Source: Streptomyces sp. NBC_00162
Lineage (GTDB): Bacteria > Actinomycetota > Actinomycetes > Streptomycetales > Streptomycetaceae
DNA length: 64,000 nt
Direction: 5' to 3'
Assembly: GCF_024611995.1 (NCBI RefSeq)
Contig: NZ_CP102509.1
Location: forward strand, 5,146,001-5,210,000
In this document: piece by piece, positions 36,209-47,232 of the stretch
Numbering within the stretch: position 1 is the stretch's first letter
Layout of the letters: each line of letters opens with the position of its first letter
Position numbers and translations under genes: made by a program
The notes under the pieces: model-generated
Told to the model about the DNA's origin: nothing
Databases searched by the model: none
Seen by the model: the letters and a program-made list of their open reading frames with translations, nothing else

Positions 36209-36883
36209 TCAGCTCTTGCGGCGGCCCACCAGCTGCGGCTTCGACTCCAGCCCGTCCAGCCCGTGCCAGGCCAGGTTGACCAGATGCGCCGCCACCTCCG
36301 CCTTCTTGGGACGGCGTACGTCCAGCCACCACTGGCCGGTCAGCGCCACCATCCCGACCAGCGCCTGCGCGTACAGCGGGGCCAGCTTCGGGTCGAAGCC
36401 CCGCGCCTTGAACTCCAGGCCCAGGATGTCCTCGACCTGCGTGGCGATGTCGCTGATCAGCGAGGCGAAGGTGCCGGTGGACTGGGCGACCGGGGAATCC
36501 CGTACGAGGATCCGGAAACCGTCCGTGTAGGACTCGATGTAGTCCAGCAGTGCGAACGCCGCCTGCTCCAGCAGCTCCCGCGGGTGCCCGGCCGTCAGCG
36601 CGCCCGTCACCCCGTCCAGCAGCTGGCGCATCTCCCGGTCCACGACGACCGCGTACAGGCCCTCCTTGCCGCCGAAGTGCTCGTACACCACCGGCTTGGA
36701 CACCCCGGCCTTCGCCGCGATCTCCTCCACCGAGGTGCCCTCGAAGCCCTTCTCCGCGAACAGGGTCCGGCCGATGTCCAGCAGTTGCTGGCGCCGTTCC
36801 GCGCCCGTCATCCGCACCCGGCGGCCACGCCTGGGCTTGTCGCTGCTGGAATTACCGCCGTCGATCGCCACGCCCCCCATCAT
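36209..36883 (-). CDS. TetR family regulator, partner of the desaturase
   Basis: A 224-residue TetR protein. The HTH is TSVEEIAAKAGVSKPVVYEHFGGKEGLY (about residues 48-75), preceded by a basic Ser/Arg-rich leader (SSSDKPRRGRRVRM). The C-terminal domain is helical and carries a tail PQLVGRRKS. ATG 36883 overlaps the desaturase stop by ATGA; ATG 36880 and GTG 36871 are alternatives. It is co-transcribed with the fatty acid desaturase. Two tandem palindromes in the desaturase promoter make an autoregulated lipid-responsive switch likely, as known for other TetR-type fatty acid regulators. Confidence 0.88.
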   Translation of the reverse strand: MMGGVAIDGGNSSSDKPRRGRRVRMTGAERRQQLLDIGRTLFAEKGFEGTSVEEIAAKAGVSKPVVYEHFGGKEGLYAVVVDREMRQLLDGVTGALTAGHPRELLEQAAFALLDYIESYTDGFRILVRDSPVAQSTGTFASLISDIATQVEDILGLEFKARGFDPKLAPLYAQALVGMVALTGQWWLDVRRPKKAEVAAHLVNLAWHGLDGLESKPQLVGRRKS

Positions 36884-37881
36884 GCCGCGTTCGGCTCGTT
36901 TTCCCTGCGGCGGGCTTCGATGCGGTCCGCCGAGGGCCAGCGCACGTCCGAGGCCCAGCCCAGCTGCTCGAACCAGCGGATCAGGCGCGCACTGGAGTCG
37001 ACCTGGCCGCGCAGCACCCCGTGCCGCGCCGAGGTCGGGTCGGCGTGGTGCAGGTTGTGCCAGGACTCCCCGCAGGACAGCACCGCCAGCCACCACACGT
37101 TGCCCGAGCGGTCACGCGACTTGAACGGCCGCTTGCCCACCGCGTGACAGATCGAGTTGATCGACCACGTCACGTGGTGCAGCAGCGCCACGCGCACCAG
37201 CGAGCCCCAGAAGAACGCGGTGAACGCGCCCCACCAGGACATCGTCACCAGACCGCCCACCAGCGGCGGGATCGCCAGCGAGACCATCGTCCAGAAGATG
37301 AAGTCGCGCGAGATCCGCCGGATCGCCGGATCCTTGATCAGGTCGGGGGCGTACTTCTGCTGATCGGTCTGCTCCTCGTCGAAGAGCCAGCCGATGTGCG
37401 CCCACCACAGGCCCTTCATCAGGGCCGGCAGCGTCTCGCCGAACCGCCACGGCGAATGCGGGTCGCCCTCGTGGTCCGAGTACTTGTGGTGCTTGCGGTG
37501 GTCGGCCACCCAGCGCACCAGCGGACCCTCCACCGCCATCGAACCCATCACGGCGAGGGCGATCCGCAGCGGCCGCTTCGCCTTGAAGGAACCGTGCGTG
37601 AAGTAGCGGTGGAAACCGATGGTGATCCCGTGGCAGGCCAGGAAGTACATGAAGACCATCAGGCCGAGGTCGAGCCAGCTCACCCCCCAGCCCCACGCCA
37701 GCGGGATCGCCGCCAGCAGCGCCAGGAAGGGAACGGTGATGAACAGCAGAAGGGCGATCTGCTCGATGGACCGCTTGTTCTCGCCGCCGAGTGTCGCGGA
37801 CGGCGCAGATGTGTCGGAGGACGCGGCAGATGTGTCGGAGGACGCGGAGGCGTCCTCGATCAGATCGGGACTGGTGGTCAT
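36880..37881 (-). CDS. Acyl-CoA (delta-9 type) fatty acid desaturase
   Basis: A 333-residue integral membrane di-iron desaturase. The three histidine boxes are HGITIGFHRYFTH (first), HRKHHKYSDHEGDPH (second) and ESWHNLHHADPTSARHG (third). Hydrophobic segments flank the boxes. It introduces a cis double bond into acyl chains to maintain membrane fluidity. The N-terminus is a Ser/Asp-rich tail with a duplicated ASSDTSA motif. ATG 37881 follows a plausible site. The TetR gene is coupled through an ATGA overlap; ppc is divergent. Confidence 0.92.
   Translation of the reverse strand: MTTSPDLIEDASASSDTSAASSDTSAPSATLGGENKRSIEQIALLLFITVPFLALLAAIPLAWGWGVSWLDLGLMVFMYFLACHGITIGFHRYFTHGSFKAKRPLRIALAVMGSMAVEGPLVRWVADHRKHHKYSDHEGDPHSPWRFGETLPALMKGLWWAHIGWLFDEEQTDQQKYAPDLIKDPAIRRISRDFIFWTMVSLAIPPLVGGLVTMSWWGAFTAFFWGSLVRVALLHHVTWSINSICHAVGKRPFKSRDRSGNVWWLAVLSCGESWHNLHHADPTSARHGVLRGQVDSSARLIRWFEQLGWASDVRWPSADRIEARRRENEPNAA
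37806..37847. repeat. 21-bp perfect tandem duplication in the desaturase N-terminus
   Basis: CAGATGTGTCGGAGGACGCG plus G occurs twice back to back (37806-37826, 37827-37847). It adds seven residues in frame to the disordered tail. Confidence 0.85.
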
Positions 37882-38205
37882 GGGGGTCCCCTGGGGGGTG
37901 AGAGATGTCGGCAGGCTCCCTGGCCACGGACCCTACGGACCCGTAACCTACGGCATCGTAAGTATGGCAAAGCCGGGTCCCGCGGCAAGAGGACCGCGCT
38001 GCCGGGGGCCGTGGCGGCCGCCCGAGCAGTTCACGAGCCGCCTGATGAGACATTTGCCCAGGCACGCGCATCGGACACCTATCCTGGTCCCGTCGGACAG
38101 CGCGGTCCGCACGGGCAGCCCGGGCTGTGATCAGGAGCGGCAGAGCCGCGCACAGTCGGGAGCCCACCGCCCAGTAGCGCTCGAACACTGCAAGGAGCCG
38201 CACCT
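37882..38205. other. Divergent promoter region of the desaturase-TetR operon and ppc
   Basis: 324 bp with no gene. It holds the two 15-bp operator-like repeats at 37932-37961 and presumably promoters for both directions. No other recognisable motif was seen; short ORFs lack coding bias. Confidence 0.6.
37932..37961. promoter_or_regulatory. Two tandem TetR-type operators (TACG-N4-CGTA)
   Basis: CCTACGGACCCGTAA (37932-37946) is followed immediately by CCTACGGCATCGTAA (37947-37961). Each contains the palindrome TACG-N4-CGTA, spaced 15 bp centre to centre. They lie 51-80 bp upstream of the desaturase start. The position next to a co-transcribed TetR gene supports a repressor site. Confidence 0.65.
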
Positions 38206-40977
<2,772 letters not shown>

Positions 40978-41063
40978 CACCGAGCCCCGGTATCCGTGTC
41001 CGTCACCCTTCGGGATGACGGACACGGATCCGGAGCCGGACGTGTCCGTCAGCCTCTGACCGA

Positions 41064-41654
41064 CTACGAGTTGTAGGCCGACTGCGCGCGCTCCAGGCCC
41101 TCCTGGATCAGGCACTCCACCGAGTCGGCGGCCCGGTCCACGAACCAGTCCAGCTCCTTGCGTTCGGTGGAGGAGAAGTCCTTCAGCACGAAGTCCGCGA
41201 CCTGCATCCGGCCCGGCGGCCGGCCGATGCCGCAGCGCACGCGGTGGTAGTCCGGACCCATCGACTTCGTCATCGACTTCAGCCCGTTGTGGCCGTTGTC
41301 CCCGCCGCCCAGCTTCAGCCGCAGGGTCGGGTAGTCGATGTCCAGCTCGTCGTGGATCGCGACGATCCGGTCGAGCGGAACCTTGTAGAAGTCGCGCAGC
41401 GCCGTCACCGGGCCGCCGGACAGGTTCATGTACGTCATCGGCTTGGCCAGGACCACCCGGCGGTTGGCCGGTCCCGGCGGGCCCATGCGGCCCTCGACCA
41501 CCTGGGCCCGGGCCTTGTGCGCCTTGAACTTCCCCCGGATCCGGTCCGCCAGCAGGTCGGCCACCATGAATCCGATGTTGTGGCGGTTGCCCGCGTACTC
41601 CGGTCCCGGGTTGCCGAGGCCGACGATCAGCCAGGGCGCCGCGTCGTCCGACAT
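41064..41654 (-). CDS. pth: Peptidyl-tRNA hydrolase
   Basis: A 196-residue enzyme that releases peptides from prematurely dropped peptidyl-tRNA. Active-site segments are [20 protein letters not shown] (catalytic His), [31 protein letters not shown] and [11 protein letters not shown] 41654 is chosen; a TTG one codon upstream would add a Met. The order glmU-prs-rplY-pth on one strand is a conserved actinobacterial block. It is convergent with ppc. Confidence 0.95.
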   Translation of the reverse strand: MSDDAAPWLIVGLGNPGPEYAGNRHNIGFMVADLLADRIRGKFKAHKARAQVVEGRMGPPGPANRRVVLAKPMTYMNLSGGPVTALRDFYKVPLDRIVAIHDELDIDYPTLRLKLGGGDNGHNGLKSMTKSMGPDYHRVRCGIGRPPGRMQVADFVLKDFSSTERKELDWFVDRAADSVECLIQEGLERAQSAYNS

Positions 41655-41753
41655 CAAAAGCTCCTTAAGCCCGTATACGAAGACGACCGCCGTCCCGCTC
41701 CAGTGGAGCCGGACGGCGGTCGGTCAGCAACTGCTGAGGGGGAAGGGCGAGGC

Positions 41754-42338
41754 TCAGGCCTCGGTGCCCTCGGCGGCCTCGGCGGCCGGCTCCTCGGCCT
41801 GCGGGGCCACGACCTGCAGGACGGCGATGTCGCCGTCGACAGCCAGGGTGGTGCCCGCCGGGAGGACCAGGTCCTTGGCGTGGATGGTGGCGCCGGCCTC
41901 GAGGCCCGCGATGGAGACGGTGACCTCGGTCGGGATGTGGGTGGCCTCGGCCTCGACGGAGATGGTGTTCTGGAGGGTCTCCAGCATGTTGCCGCCGACG
42001 GCCAGCTCGCCCTCGGTGACGATCGCGACGTCGACGGTGACCTTCTCGCCCTTCTTGACGATCAGGAAGTCGACGTGGGAGATCGAGCGCTTCAGCGGGT
42101 GCTTCTGCACGGCCTTCGGGATGACCAGCTCGTTGCCCTCGCCCGCGATGTCCAGGGAGATCAGGACGTTCGGGGTACGAAGCGCCAGCTGCAGGGCGTG
42201 GGCGTCGACGTTGACGTGCTTCGGGTCGGTGCCGTGGCCGTAGATGACGGCGGGGGTCAGGGCGTCACGACGGGCCTGACGGGCAGAGCCCTTGCCGAAC
42301 TCGGTGCGGACCTTGGCGGAAAGCTTGATCTCGGACAT
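41754..42338 (-). CDS. rplY: 50S ribosomal protein L25 (general stress protein Ctc)
   Basis: A 194-residue long form of bL25. The N-terminal L25 domain (EIKLSAKVRTEFGKGSARQA, about 1-95) binds 5S rRNA; the C-terminal TL5-type domain (about 96-180) follows, with an Ala/Glu-rich tail. ATG 42338 is preceded by GAGGAG at ideal spacing; a GTG 6 bases upstream is less likely. It lies between prs and pth in the housekeeping block. Confidence 0.95.
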   Translation of the reverse strand: MSEIKLSAKVRTEFGKGSARQARRDALTPAVIYGHGTDPKHVNVDAHALQLALRTPNVLISLDIAGEGNELVIPKAVQKHPLKRSISHVDFLIVKKGEKVTVDVAIVTEGELAVGGNMLETLQNTISVEAEATHIPTEVTVSIAGLEAGATIHAKDLVLPAGTTLAVDGDIAVLQVVAPQAEEPAAEAAEGTEA

Positions 42339-42438
42339 GCTCACTCCTCGTGGGGTGACGGAAATGGACGACAGTCACCCGGCCGGAACGGCCTGCTACG
42401 AAGAGCGCGTCGATAACGGAGTGCCCGCACATGAAAGT

Positions 42439-42489
42439 GCGGCCTCCCTCGCCGAGCAACTCGATGAGTCTACCCGGCGGGGAGGCCGC
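42439..42489. terminator. Interrupted hairpin downstream of prs
   Basis: GCGGCCTCC (42439-42447) pairs with GGAGGCCGC (42481-42489), and CGCCG (42450-42454) with CGGCG (42475-42479). It lies 40-90 bp past the prs stop on the minus strand, before rplY. Confidence 0.6.
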
Positions 42490-42528
42490 CCTTCAAAACG
42501 ATCTACTGTGACGCTTACCGCTGCTCTT

Positions 42529-43506
42529 CTACTGCTGCTCTTCGAACAGGCTGGTGACCGAGCCGTCTTCGAAGACCTCGCGCACGGCGCGCGCGATCAT
42601 CGGGGCGATCGACAGCACCGTGATCTTGTCGAGCTCCAGGTCGGACGGGTCCGGCAGGGTGTTCGTGAAGACGAACTCGCTGACCTTGGAGTTCTTCAGG
42701 CGGTCGGCGGCCGGGCCCGACAGGATGCCGTGCGTGGCCGTCACGATGACGTCCTCCGCGCCGTGCGCGAACAGCGCGTCGGCGGCGGCGCAGATGGTGC
42801 CACCGGTGTCGATCATGTCGTCGACCAGGACACAGACGCGGCCCCGGACCTCACCGACGACCTCGTGGACGGTCACCTGGTTGGCGACGTCCTTGTCGCG
42901 GCGCTTGTGCACGATCGCCAGCGGCGCGTCCAGACGGTCGCACCAGCGGTCGGCCACGCGCACGCGGCCGGCGTCCGGGGAGACGATCGTCAGCTTGGAG
43001 CGGTCCACCTTGGCGCCGACGTAGTCCGCGAGGACCGACAGGGCCGAGAGGTGGTCGACCGGGCCGTCGAAGAAGCCCTGGATCTGGTCCGTGTGCAGGT
43101 CGACCGTGAGGATGCGGTCCGCACCCGCGGTCTTCAGCAGATCGGCGACCAGGCGGGCCGAGATCGGCTCGCGGCCCTTGTGCTTCTTGTCCTGGCGGGC
43201 GTACCCGTAGGACGGGACGATCACGGTGATGGAGCGTGCCGACGCGCGCTTGAGCGCGTCGATCATGATCAGCTGCTCCATGATCCACTTGTTGATCGGA
43301 GCCGTGTGGCTCTGGATCAGGAAGCAGTCCGCGCCACGAGCCGACTCCTGGAAGCGGACGTAGATCTCACCGTTCGCGAAGTCGAAAGCCTTGGTCGGCA
43401 CGAGGCCGACTCCCAGCTGGTGCGCGACCTCCTCGGCCAGCTCGGGGTGGGCGCGGCCGGAGAAGAGCATCAGCTTCTTCTCGCCGGTCGTCTTGATCCC
43501 GGTCAC
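42529..43506 (-). CDS. prs: Ribose-phosphate pyrophosphokinase
   Basis: A 325-residue class I PRPP synthase, making PRPP for nucleotide, His and Trp synthesis. Motifs are FANGEIYVRFQESARG, the flexible loop YGYARQDKKHKGREP, VDLHTDQIQGFF (Mg/ribose site) and the PRPP-binding VCVLVDDMIDTGGTI. The start is GTG 43506. It lies between glmU and rplY on the same strand. Confidence 0.95.
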   Translation of the reverse strand: MTGIKTTGEKKLMLFSGRAHPELAEEVAHQLGVGLVPTKAFDFANGEIYVRFQESARGADCFLIQSHTAPINKWIMEQLIMIDALKRASARSITVIVPSYGYARQDKKHKGREPISARLVADLLKTAGADRILTVDLHTDQIQGFFDGPVDHLSALSVLADYVGAKVDRSKLTIVSPDAGRVRVADRWCDRLDAPLAIVHKRRDKDVANQVTVHEVVGEVRGRVCVLVDDMIDTGGTICAAADALFAHGAEDVIVTATHGILSGPAADRLKNSKVSEFVFTNTLPDPSDLELDKITVLSIAPMIARAVREVFEDGSVTSLFEEQQ

Positions 43507-43640
43507 AGCACTGTCTCCTCAGACGTGTTGAAAGCTGCTCGCCCCCGTGTGCGTCCGTCCCGCACACGGTGAGCCAGCCGAATTGCGTGCACCTATCACG
43601 GTACGCCGTCCCTGACGTACCCGTTTCCGGTCAGTTCACC

Positions 43641-45086
43641 TCAACGGCTGTCGGAGTCCACCTGGACCGCCGACTGAGCCGCCGTCGCGGCAGCGCTTCC
43701 CGGACGCTTGCGGGCCACCCAGCCCTCGATATTCCGCTGCTGGCCACGGGCCACGGCCAGCGCACCGGGCGGTACGTCCTTCGTGATCACGGACCCGGCG
43801 GCCGTGTAGGCCCCGTCCCCGATGGTGACGGGCGCCACAAACATGTTGTCCGAGCCCGTCTTACAGTGCGAGCCGACGGTGGTGTGGTGCTTGTGTTCAC
43901 CGTCGTAGTTCACGAAGACGCTCGCCGCGCCGATGTTGGTGTACTCGCCGATCGTCGCGTCGCCCACGTACGACAGGTGGGGCACCTTGGTGCCCTCGCC
44001 GATCGTCGCGTTCTTCATCTCTACGTACGTGCCGGCCTTGGCCTTCGCGCCGAGGACCGTGCCGGGGCGCAGGTACGCGAACGGGCCCACGGACGCCGAG
44101 TCGCCGATCACCGCGCCGTCGGCCACCGTGTTGTCCACCCGTGCCCCCGCGCCCACCCGGGTGTCCTTCAGGCGGGTGTTGGGGCCGACCTCGGCCCCTT
44201 CGGCGACGTGGGTGGCACCGAGGAGCTGCGTCCCCGGGTGGATCAGGGCGTCCTGTCCGAAGGTGACGGTGACGTCCACGAACGTGCTGGCGGGGTCGAC
44301 GACCGTCACGCCCGCGAGCATGGCCCGTTCCAGCAGCCGCGCGTTCAGCAGGGCGCGGGCCTCGGCGAGCTGGACGCGGTTGTTGATCCCGAGGATCTGG
44401 CGGTGGTCGCTGCCGACGGCCGCGCCGACCCGGTGGCCGGCCTCGCGCAGGATCCCCAGCACGTCGGTGAGGTACTCCTCGCCCTGGCTGTTGTCGGTGC
44501 GCACCTTGCCGAGGGCGTCGGCGAGCAGGGCGCCGTCGAAGGCGAAGACGCCGGAGTTGATCTCGCGGATGGCGCGCTGGGAGTCGGTGGCGTCCTTGTG
44601 CTCGACGATGGCCGTCACGGCGCCGCCGGCGTCGCGCACGATCCGCCCGTAGCCGGTGGAGTCCGGCACCTCGGCGGTGAGCACGGTGACGGCGTTGCCG
44701 TCGGCCTCGTGGGTCGCCGCGAGCTGCTCGAGGGTTTCGCCGGTCAGCAGCGGGGTGTCGCCGCAGACGACGATCACGGTGCCGCCGACGACCCCGCCGA
44801 GCTCTTCGAGGGCCATCCGGACGGCGTGCCCGGTGCCGTTCTGCTCGTGCTGGACGGCCGTGCGCACACCGGCGTCGATCGCGGCGAGGTGTGCGGTGAC
44901 CTGCTCGCGGGCGTGCCCGACGACCACGACGAGGTGGGCGGGGTCCAGCTCACGGGAGGCGGCGACGACGTGACCGACGAGCGAGCGCCCGGAGATCTCG
45001 TGCAGAACCTTGGGAGTGGCCGACTTCATGCGGGTGCCTTCACCCGCTGCGAGTACGACGACGGCTGCCGGGCGGTTGGCGCTCAC
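43641..45086 (-). CDS. glmU: Bifunctional N-acetylglucosamine-1-phosphate uridyltransferase/acetyltransferase GlmU
   Basis: A 481-residue enzyme catalysing the last two steps of UDP-GlcNAc synthesis. The N-terminal pyrophosphorylase has VVVLAAGEGTRMKSATPKVL (residues about 9-28). The C-terminal left-handed beta-helix has hexapeptide repeats (for example GAGARVDNTVADGAVIG, then a KAKAGTYVEMKNATIGEG segment), with acetyl-CoA site near SVFVNYDGEHKHHT. GTG start at 45086. It precedes prs; a tRNA-Gln gene lies upstream. Confidence 0.96.
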   Translation of the reverse strand: MSANRPAAVVVLAAGEGTRMKSATPKVLHEISGRSLVGHVVAASRELDPAHLVVVVGHAREQVTAHLAAIDAGVRTAVQHEQNGTGHAVRMALEELGGVVGGTVIVVCGDTPLLTGETLEQLAATHEADGNAVTVLTAEVPDSTGYGRIVRDAGGAVTAIVEHKDATDSQRAIREINSGVFAFDGALLADALGKVRTDNSQGEEYLTDVLGILREAGHRVGAAVGSDHRQILGINNRVQLAEARALLNARLLERAMLAGVTVVDPASTFVDVTVTFGQDALIHPGTQLLGATHVAEGAEVGPNTRLKDTRVGAGARVDNTVADGAVIGDSASVGPFAYLRPGTVLGAKAKAGTYVEMKNATIGEGTKVPHLSYVGDATIGEYTNIGAASVFVNYDGEHKHHTTVGSHCKTGSDNMFVAPVTIGDGAYTAAGSVITKDVPPGALAVARGQQRNIEGWVARKRPGSAAATAAQSAVQVDSDSR

Positions 45087-45129
45087 GGGGATGCCCTTCG
45101 GCTTCGGGGGTGGACCCGTGAAGGATACC

Positions 45130-45182
45130 GGGGGCCCAATGCCCCCAAACGAACGCGGGTCCCGACCGGAGGTCAGGACCCG
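45130..45182. terminator. Two hairpins between tRNA-Gln and glmU
   Basis: GGGGGC/GCCCCC (45130-45135, 45141-45146) and an interrupted CGGGTCC...GGACCCG hairpin (45156-45182). On the minus strand they follow the tRNA and precede glmU, so they probably end tRNA transcription. Confidence 0.6.
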
Positions 45183-45195
45183 AATGTCTGCGAAG

Positions 45196-45267
45196 CTCCC
45201 CTGTCAGGACTCGAACCCGAACATAAGGCACCAAAAGCCTCAGTGCTGCCAATTACACCACAGGGGA
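45196..45267 (-). tRNA. tRNA-Gln (anticodon TTG)
   Basis: The minus strand forms a cloverleaf of 72 nt. Acceptor TCCCCTG pairs with CAGGGGA and the discriminator base is G. The D-arm region is GGTGTAATTGGCAGC. The anticodon stem GAGGC/GCCTT-type arm encloses loop TTTTGGT with anticodon TTG, and the T-arm contains GGTTCGAGTCC. It decodes CAA. No CCA is encoded. Confidence 0.92.
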
Positions 45268-45426
45268 TAGCAAGTCAGGCTCAATCGGACATTTCGCGAT
45301 GCCGATCAAGCTGGCCGTCCCTACTATGCCGCACCACCTGCCCTCACCGCGACGGTACTCGTCCCCGCCGTTTCGGCGTCGGGAATTCACGGGGCGGCCG
45401 AGAGGGCCGCCCGTACGCTGGACGGC

Positions 45427-46701
45427 ATGACCAGTACGGGGGATGTGGAAGGCCGCGCTGGGCCGCCGTTGTGGTGGGGGCGCCGGCGGGACTTCGTGGG
45501 GGATGTGGTGCTCGGCGGGCTGTCCGCCGTCGAGTGTGCGTGGGAGGGCGTGGCCTTCGCGCGCGAGGCCGGGGTGCCGGTTGCGGCCGGGGTGCTGTTC
45601 GGGTTCCTGGTGGGGGCCGTGCTCCTGGTGCGGCGGCGCTGGCCGATCGCCGTGGTGCTGGTCGGGATCGCCGTGGCGCCCGCCGCGATGGGGTTCCTGC
45701 TCGGGGTGGTGGGCCTGTACACGCTGGCCTCCTCGGAGGTGCCCCGGCGGATCACAGGCACGCTGGCCTCGATGTCGCTGGTCGCGACCTTCGTGGTGAT
45801 GTACCTGCGCACCCGGGGGGACGCGGACGAGCAGACGCTGGTGATCTCGCTGTCCGTCTTCGTGGCGGTGGCGCTGACCGTGCCGCCGGTGCTGTTCGGG
45901 CTGTACATCGGGGCCCGGCGACGGCTGATGGAGAGCCTCCAGGAACGGGCGGACTCGCTGGAGCGGGAGCTGTCGCTGCTGGCGGACCGGGCCGAGGAGC
46001 GGGCCGAGTGGGCCCGTAAGGAGGAGCGCACCCGGATCGCGCGGGAGATGCACGACGTCGTGGCGCACCGGGTGTCCCTGATGGTGGTGCACGCGGCCGC
46101 GCTGGAGGCGATCGCGGCCAAGGACCCGGCGCGGGCCGCGAAGAACGCCGCCCTGGTGGGGGACATGGGCCGGCAGGCGCTGACGGAGCTGCGGGAGATG
46201 CTCGGCGTGCTCAGGGCCGCCGAGAAGCCGGCGAGGCCCGCCGCCCTGGCCGCCGCGCTGGTGGCTCGCCCGGCTACCGCTGGGTACCCCCACGTGGGGA
46301 GCTTCGAGGACGGGCCCTCGCTCGAGGAGCTGGAGGCGCTGGTCGGGCAGTCGCGGGCGGCCGGGATGGCCGTGGAGATGCTGGTGCACGGCGAGGGGGC
46401 GGTGTACGCGGCGGAGGTGGAGCAGACCGCGTACCGCGTGGTGCAGGAGGCGCTCACCAACTGCCACAAGCACGCTCCCGGCGCGCGGGTGACGGTACGG
46501 CTCGCGCACCGGGACGGGGAGGTGGCCATGCAGGTGGAGAACGGGCCCTGCGACGGGAAGGCCGCCGAGCCCGGCCTGCCGAGCGGGGGCAACGGGCTGG
46601 TCGGGATGCGGGAGCGCGTGCTGGGGCTGGGCGGGGTGTTCGTGTCCGGGCCGACCGACGGGGGCGGCTTCAAGGTGTCGGCGGTGCTCCCCGCCGGTTA
46701 G
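45427..46701 (+). CDS. Orphan sensor histidine kinase (HisKA_3 type)
   Basis: A 424-residue NarL-type kinase. Four to five N-terminal helices (about 20-160) are followed by a coiled-coil linker (about 165-200). The H-box is RTRIAREMHDVVAHRVSLMV (phospho-His at about residue 211). The N-box is RVVQEALTNCHKHAPGARV, and a G-box is GNGLVGMRERVLGLGG. No response regulator is adjacent, so its partner is elsewhere. Between the DHp and ATPase domains (about residues 285-300) the loop GYPHVGSFEDG is encoded by a 12-bp palindromic insert. It is divergent from tRNA-Gln and convergent with the SUKH-3 gene. Confidence 0.88.
   Translation: MTSTGDVEGRAGPPLWWGRRRDFVGDVVLGGLSAVECAWEGVAFAREAGVPVAAGVLFGFLVGAVLLVRRRWPIAVVLVGIAVAPAAMGFLLGVVGLYTLASSEVPRRITGTLASMSLVATFVVMYLRTRGDADEQTLVISLSVFVAVALTVPPVLFGLYIGARRRLMESLQERADSLERELSLLADRAEERAEWARKEERTRIAREMHDVVAHRVSLMVVHAAALEAIAAKDPARAAKNAALVGDMGRQALTELREMLGVLRAAEKPARPAALAAALVARPATAGYPHVGSFEDGPSLEELEALVGQSRAAGMAVEMLVHGEGAVYAAEVEQTAYRVVQEALTNCHKHAPGARVTVRLAHRDGEVAMQVENGPCDGKAAEPGLPSGGNGLVGMRERVLGLGGVFVSGPTDGGGFKVSAVLPAG
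46288..46299. repeat. 12-bp palindromic insert inside the kinase gene
   Basis: CCCCACGTGGGG, within TGGGTACCCCCACGTGGGGA. It reads in frame as a Tyr-Pro-His-Val-Gly loop. Short palindromes with this GTACCCCCACGTGGGG core are, as far as I recall, dispersed in streptomycete genomes. Confidence 0.45.
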
Positions 46702-46720
46702 CCGCCCGGCCGCCCGGCCC

Positions 46721-47230
46721 TCAGCCGGTGGTCAGGCGGGTCGGCTGGAGGCCGGTGAGGAGCAGGGTCAGGGCCTCGTCGATGCCCGCACCGAGGTACC
46801 AGTCGCCCGTGTGGTCGATGCCGTACACGCGGCCTTCGCGGTCGAGGGCCAGGTGCGAGCCTCCGTCGGCCTCGACGCCGAGGGGGCAGAGCTGCGTGGA
46901 CAGGGCACGGCCCAGGTCGGCGAAGGTGCGGGCCAGGTGCAGTCCGGTCAGCGGGTCGAGCCGGACCGTGACGGGCGCTATCTGCCGGCCGGGGCCGGGC
47001 GCGCCGACCGTGAGGCCGCCGAATTCGGCCCAGGCCTCCACGGCGGCGGGGAACACGGTGTGCCGGTGCCCGGCGGGAGTGGTGTGGTCGCGGAGCGCGT
47101 CGGCCCAGAACTCGGCCTGCTTGATGTCCCAGCGGCCGGGCTCCCAGCCGGCGGTGCGCAGGGCGGAGTCCACGGCGACGGGGAAGCGGGTCGTCGAGGA
47201 GCGGTCGTAGGAGGCTGAGGCGGTGGTCAT
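46721..47230 (-). CDS. SUKH-3 family immunity-like protein
   Basis: A 169-residue protein covering a single SUKH-3 domain: RFPVAVDSALRTAGWEPGRW at the N-terminus, FPAAVEAWAEFGGLTVGAP in the middle, and LALDREGRVYGIDHTGDWYLGAGIDEALTLLLTG-type residues towards the end (W-Y-x-G). SUKH proteins bind and neutralise nuclease and deaminase toxins of polymorphic toxin systems. The start lies 2 bp after the stop of the YwqJ deaminase gene, so the two are translationally coupled, consistent with a toxin-immunity pair. No signal peptide. Functional pairing is inferred. Confidence 0.82.
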   Translation of the reverse strand: MTTASASYDRSSTTRFPVAVDSALRTAGWEPGRWDIKQAEFWADALRDHTTPAGHRHTVFPAAVEAWAEFGGLTVGAPGPGRQIAPVTVRLDPLTGLHLARTFADLGRALSTQLCPLGVEADGGSHLALDREGRVYGIDHTGDWYLGAGIDEALTLLLTGLQPTRLTTG

Positions 47231-47232
47231 GG

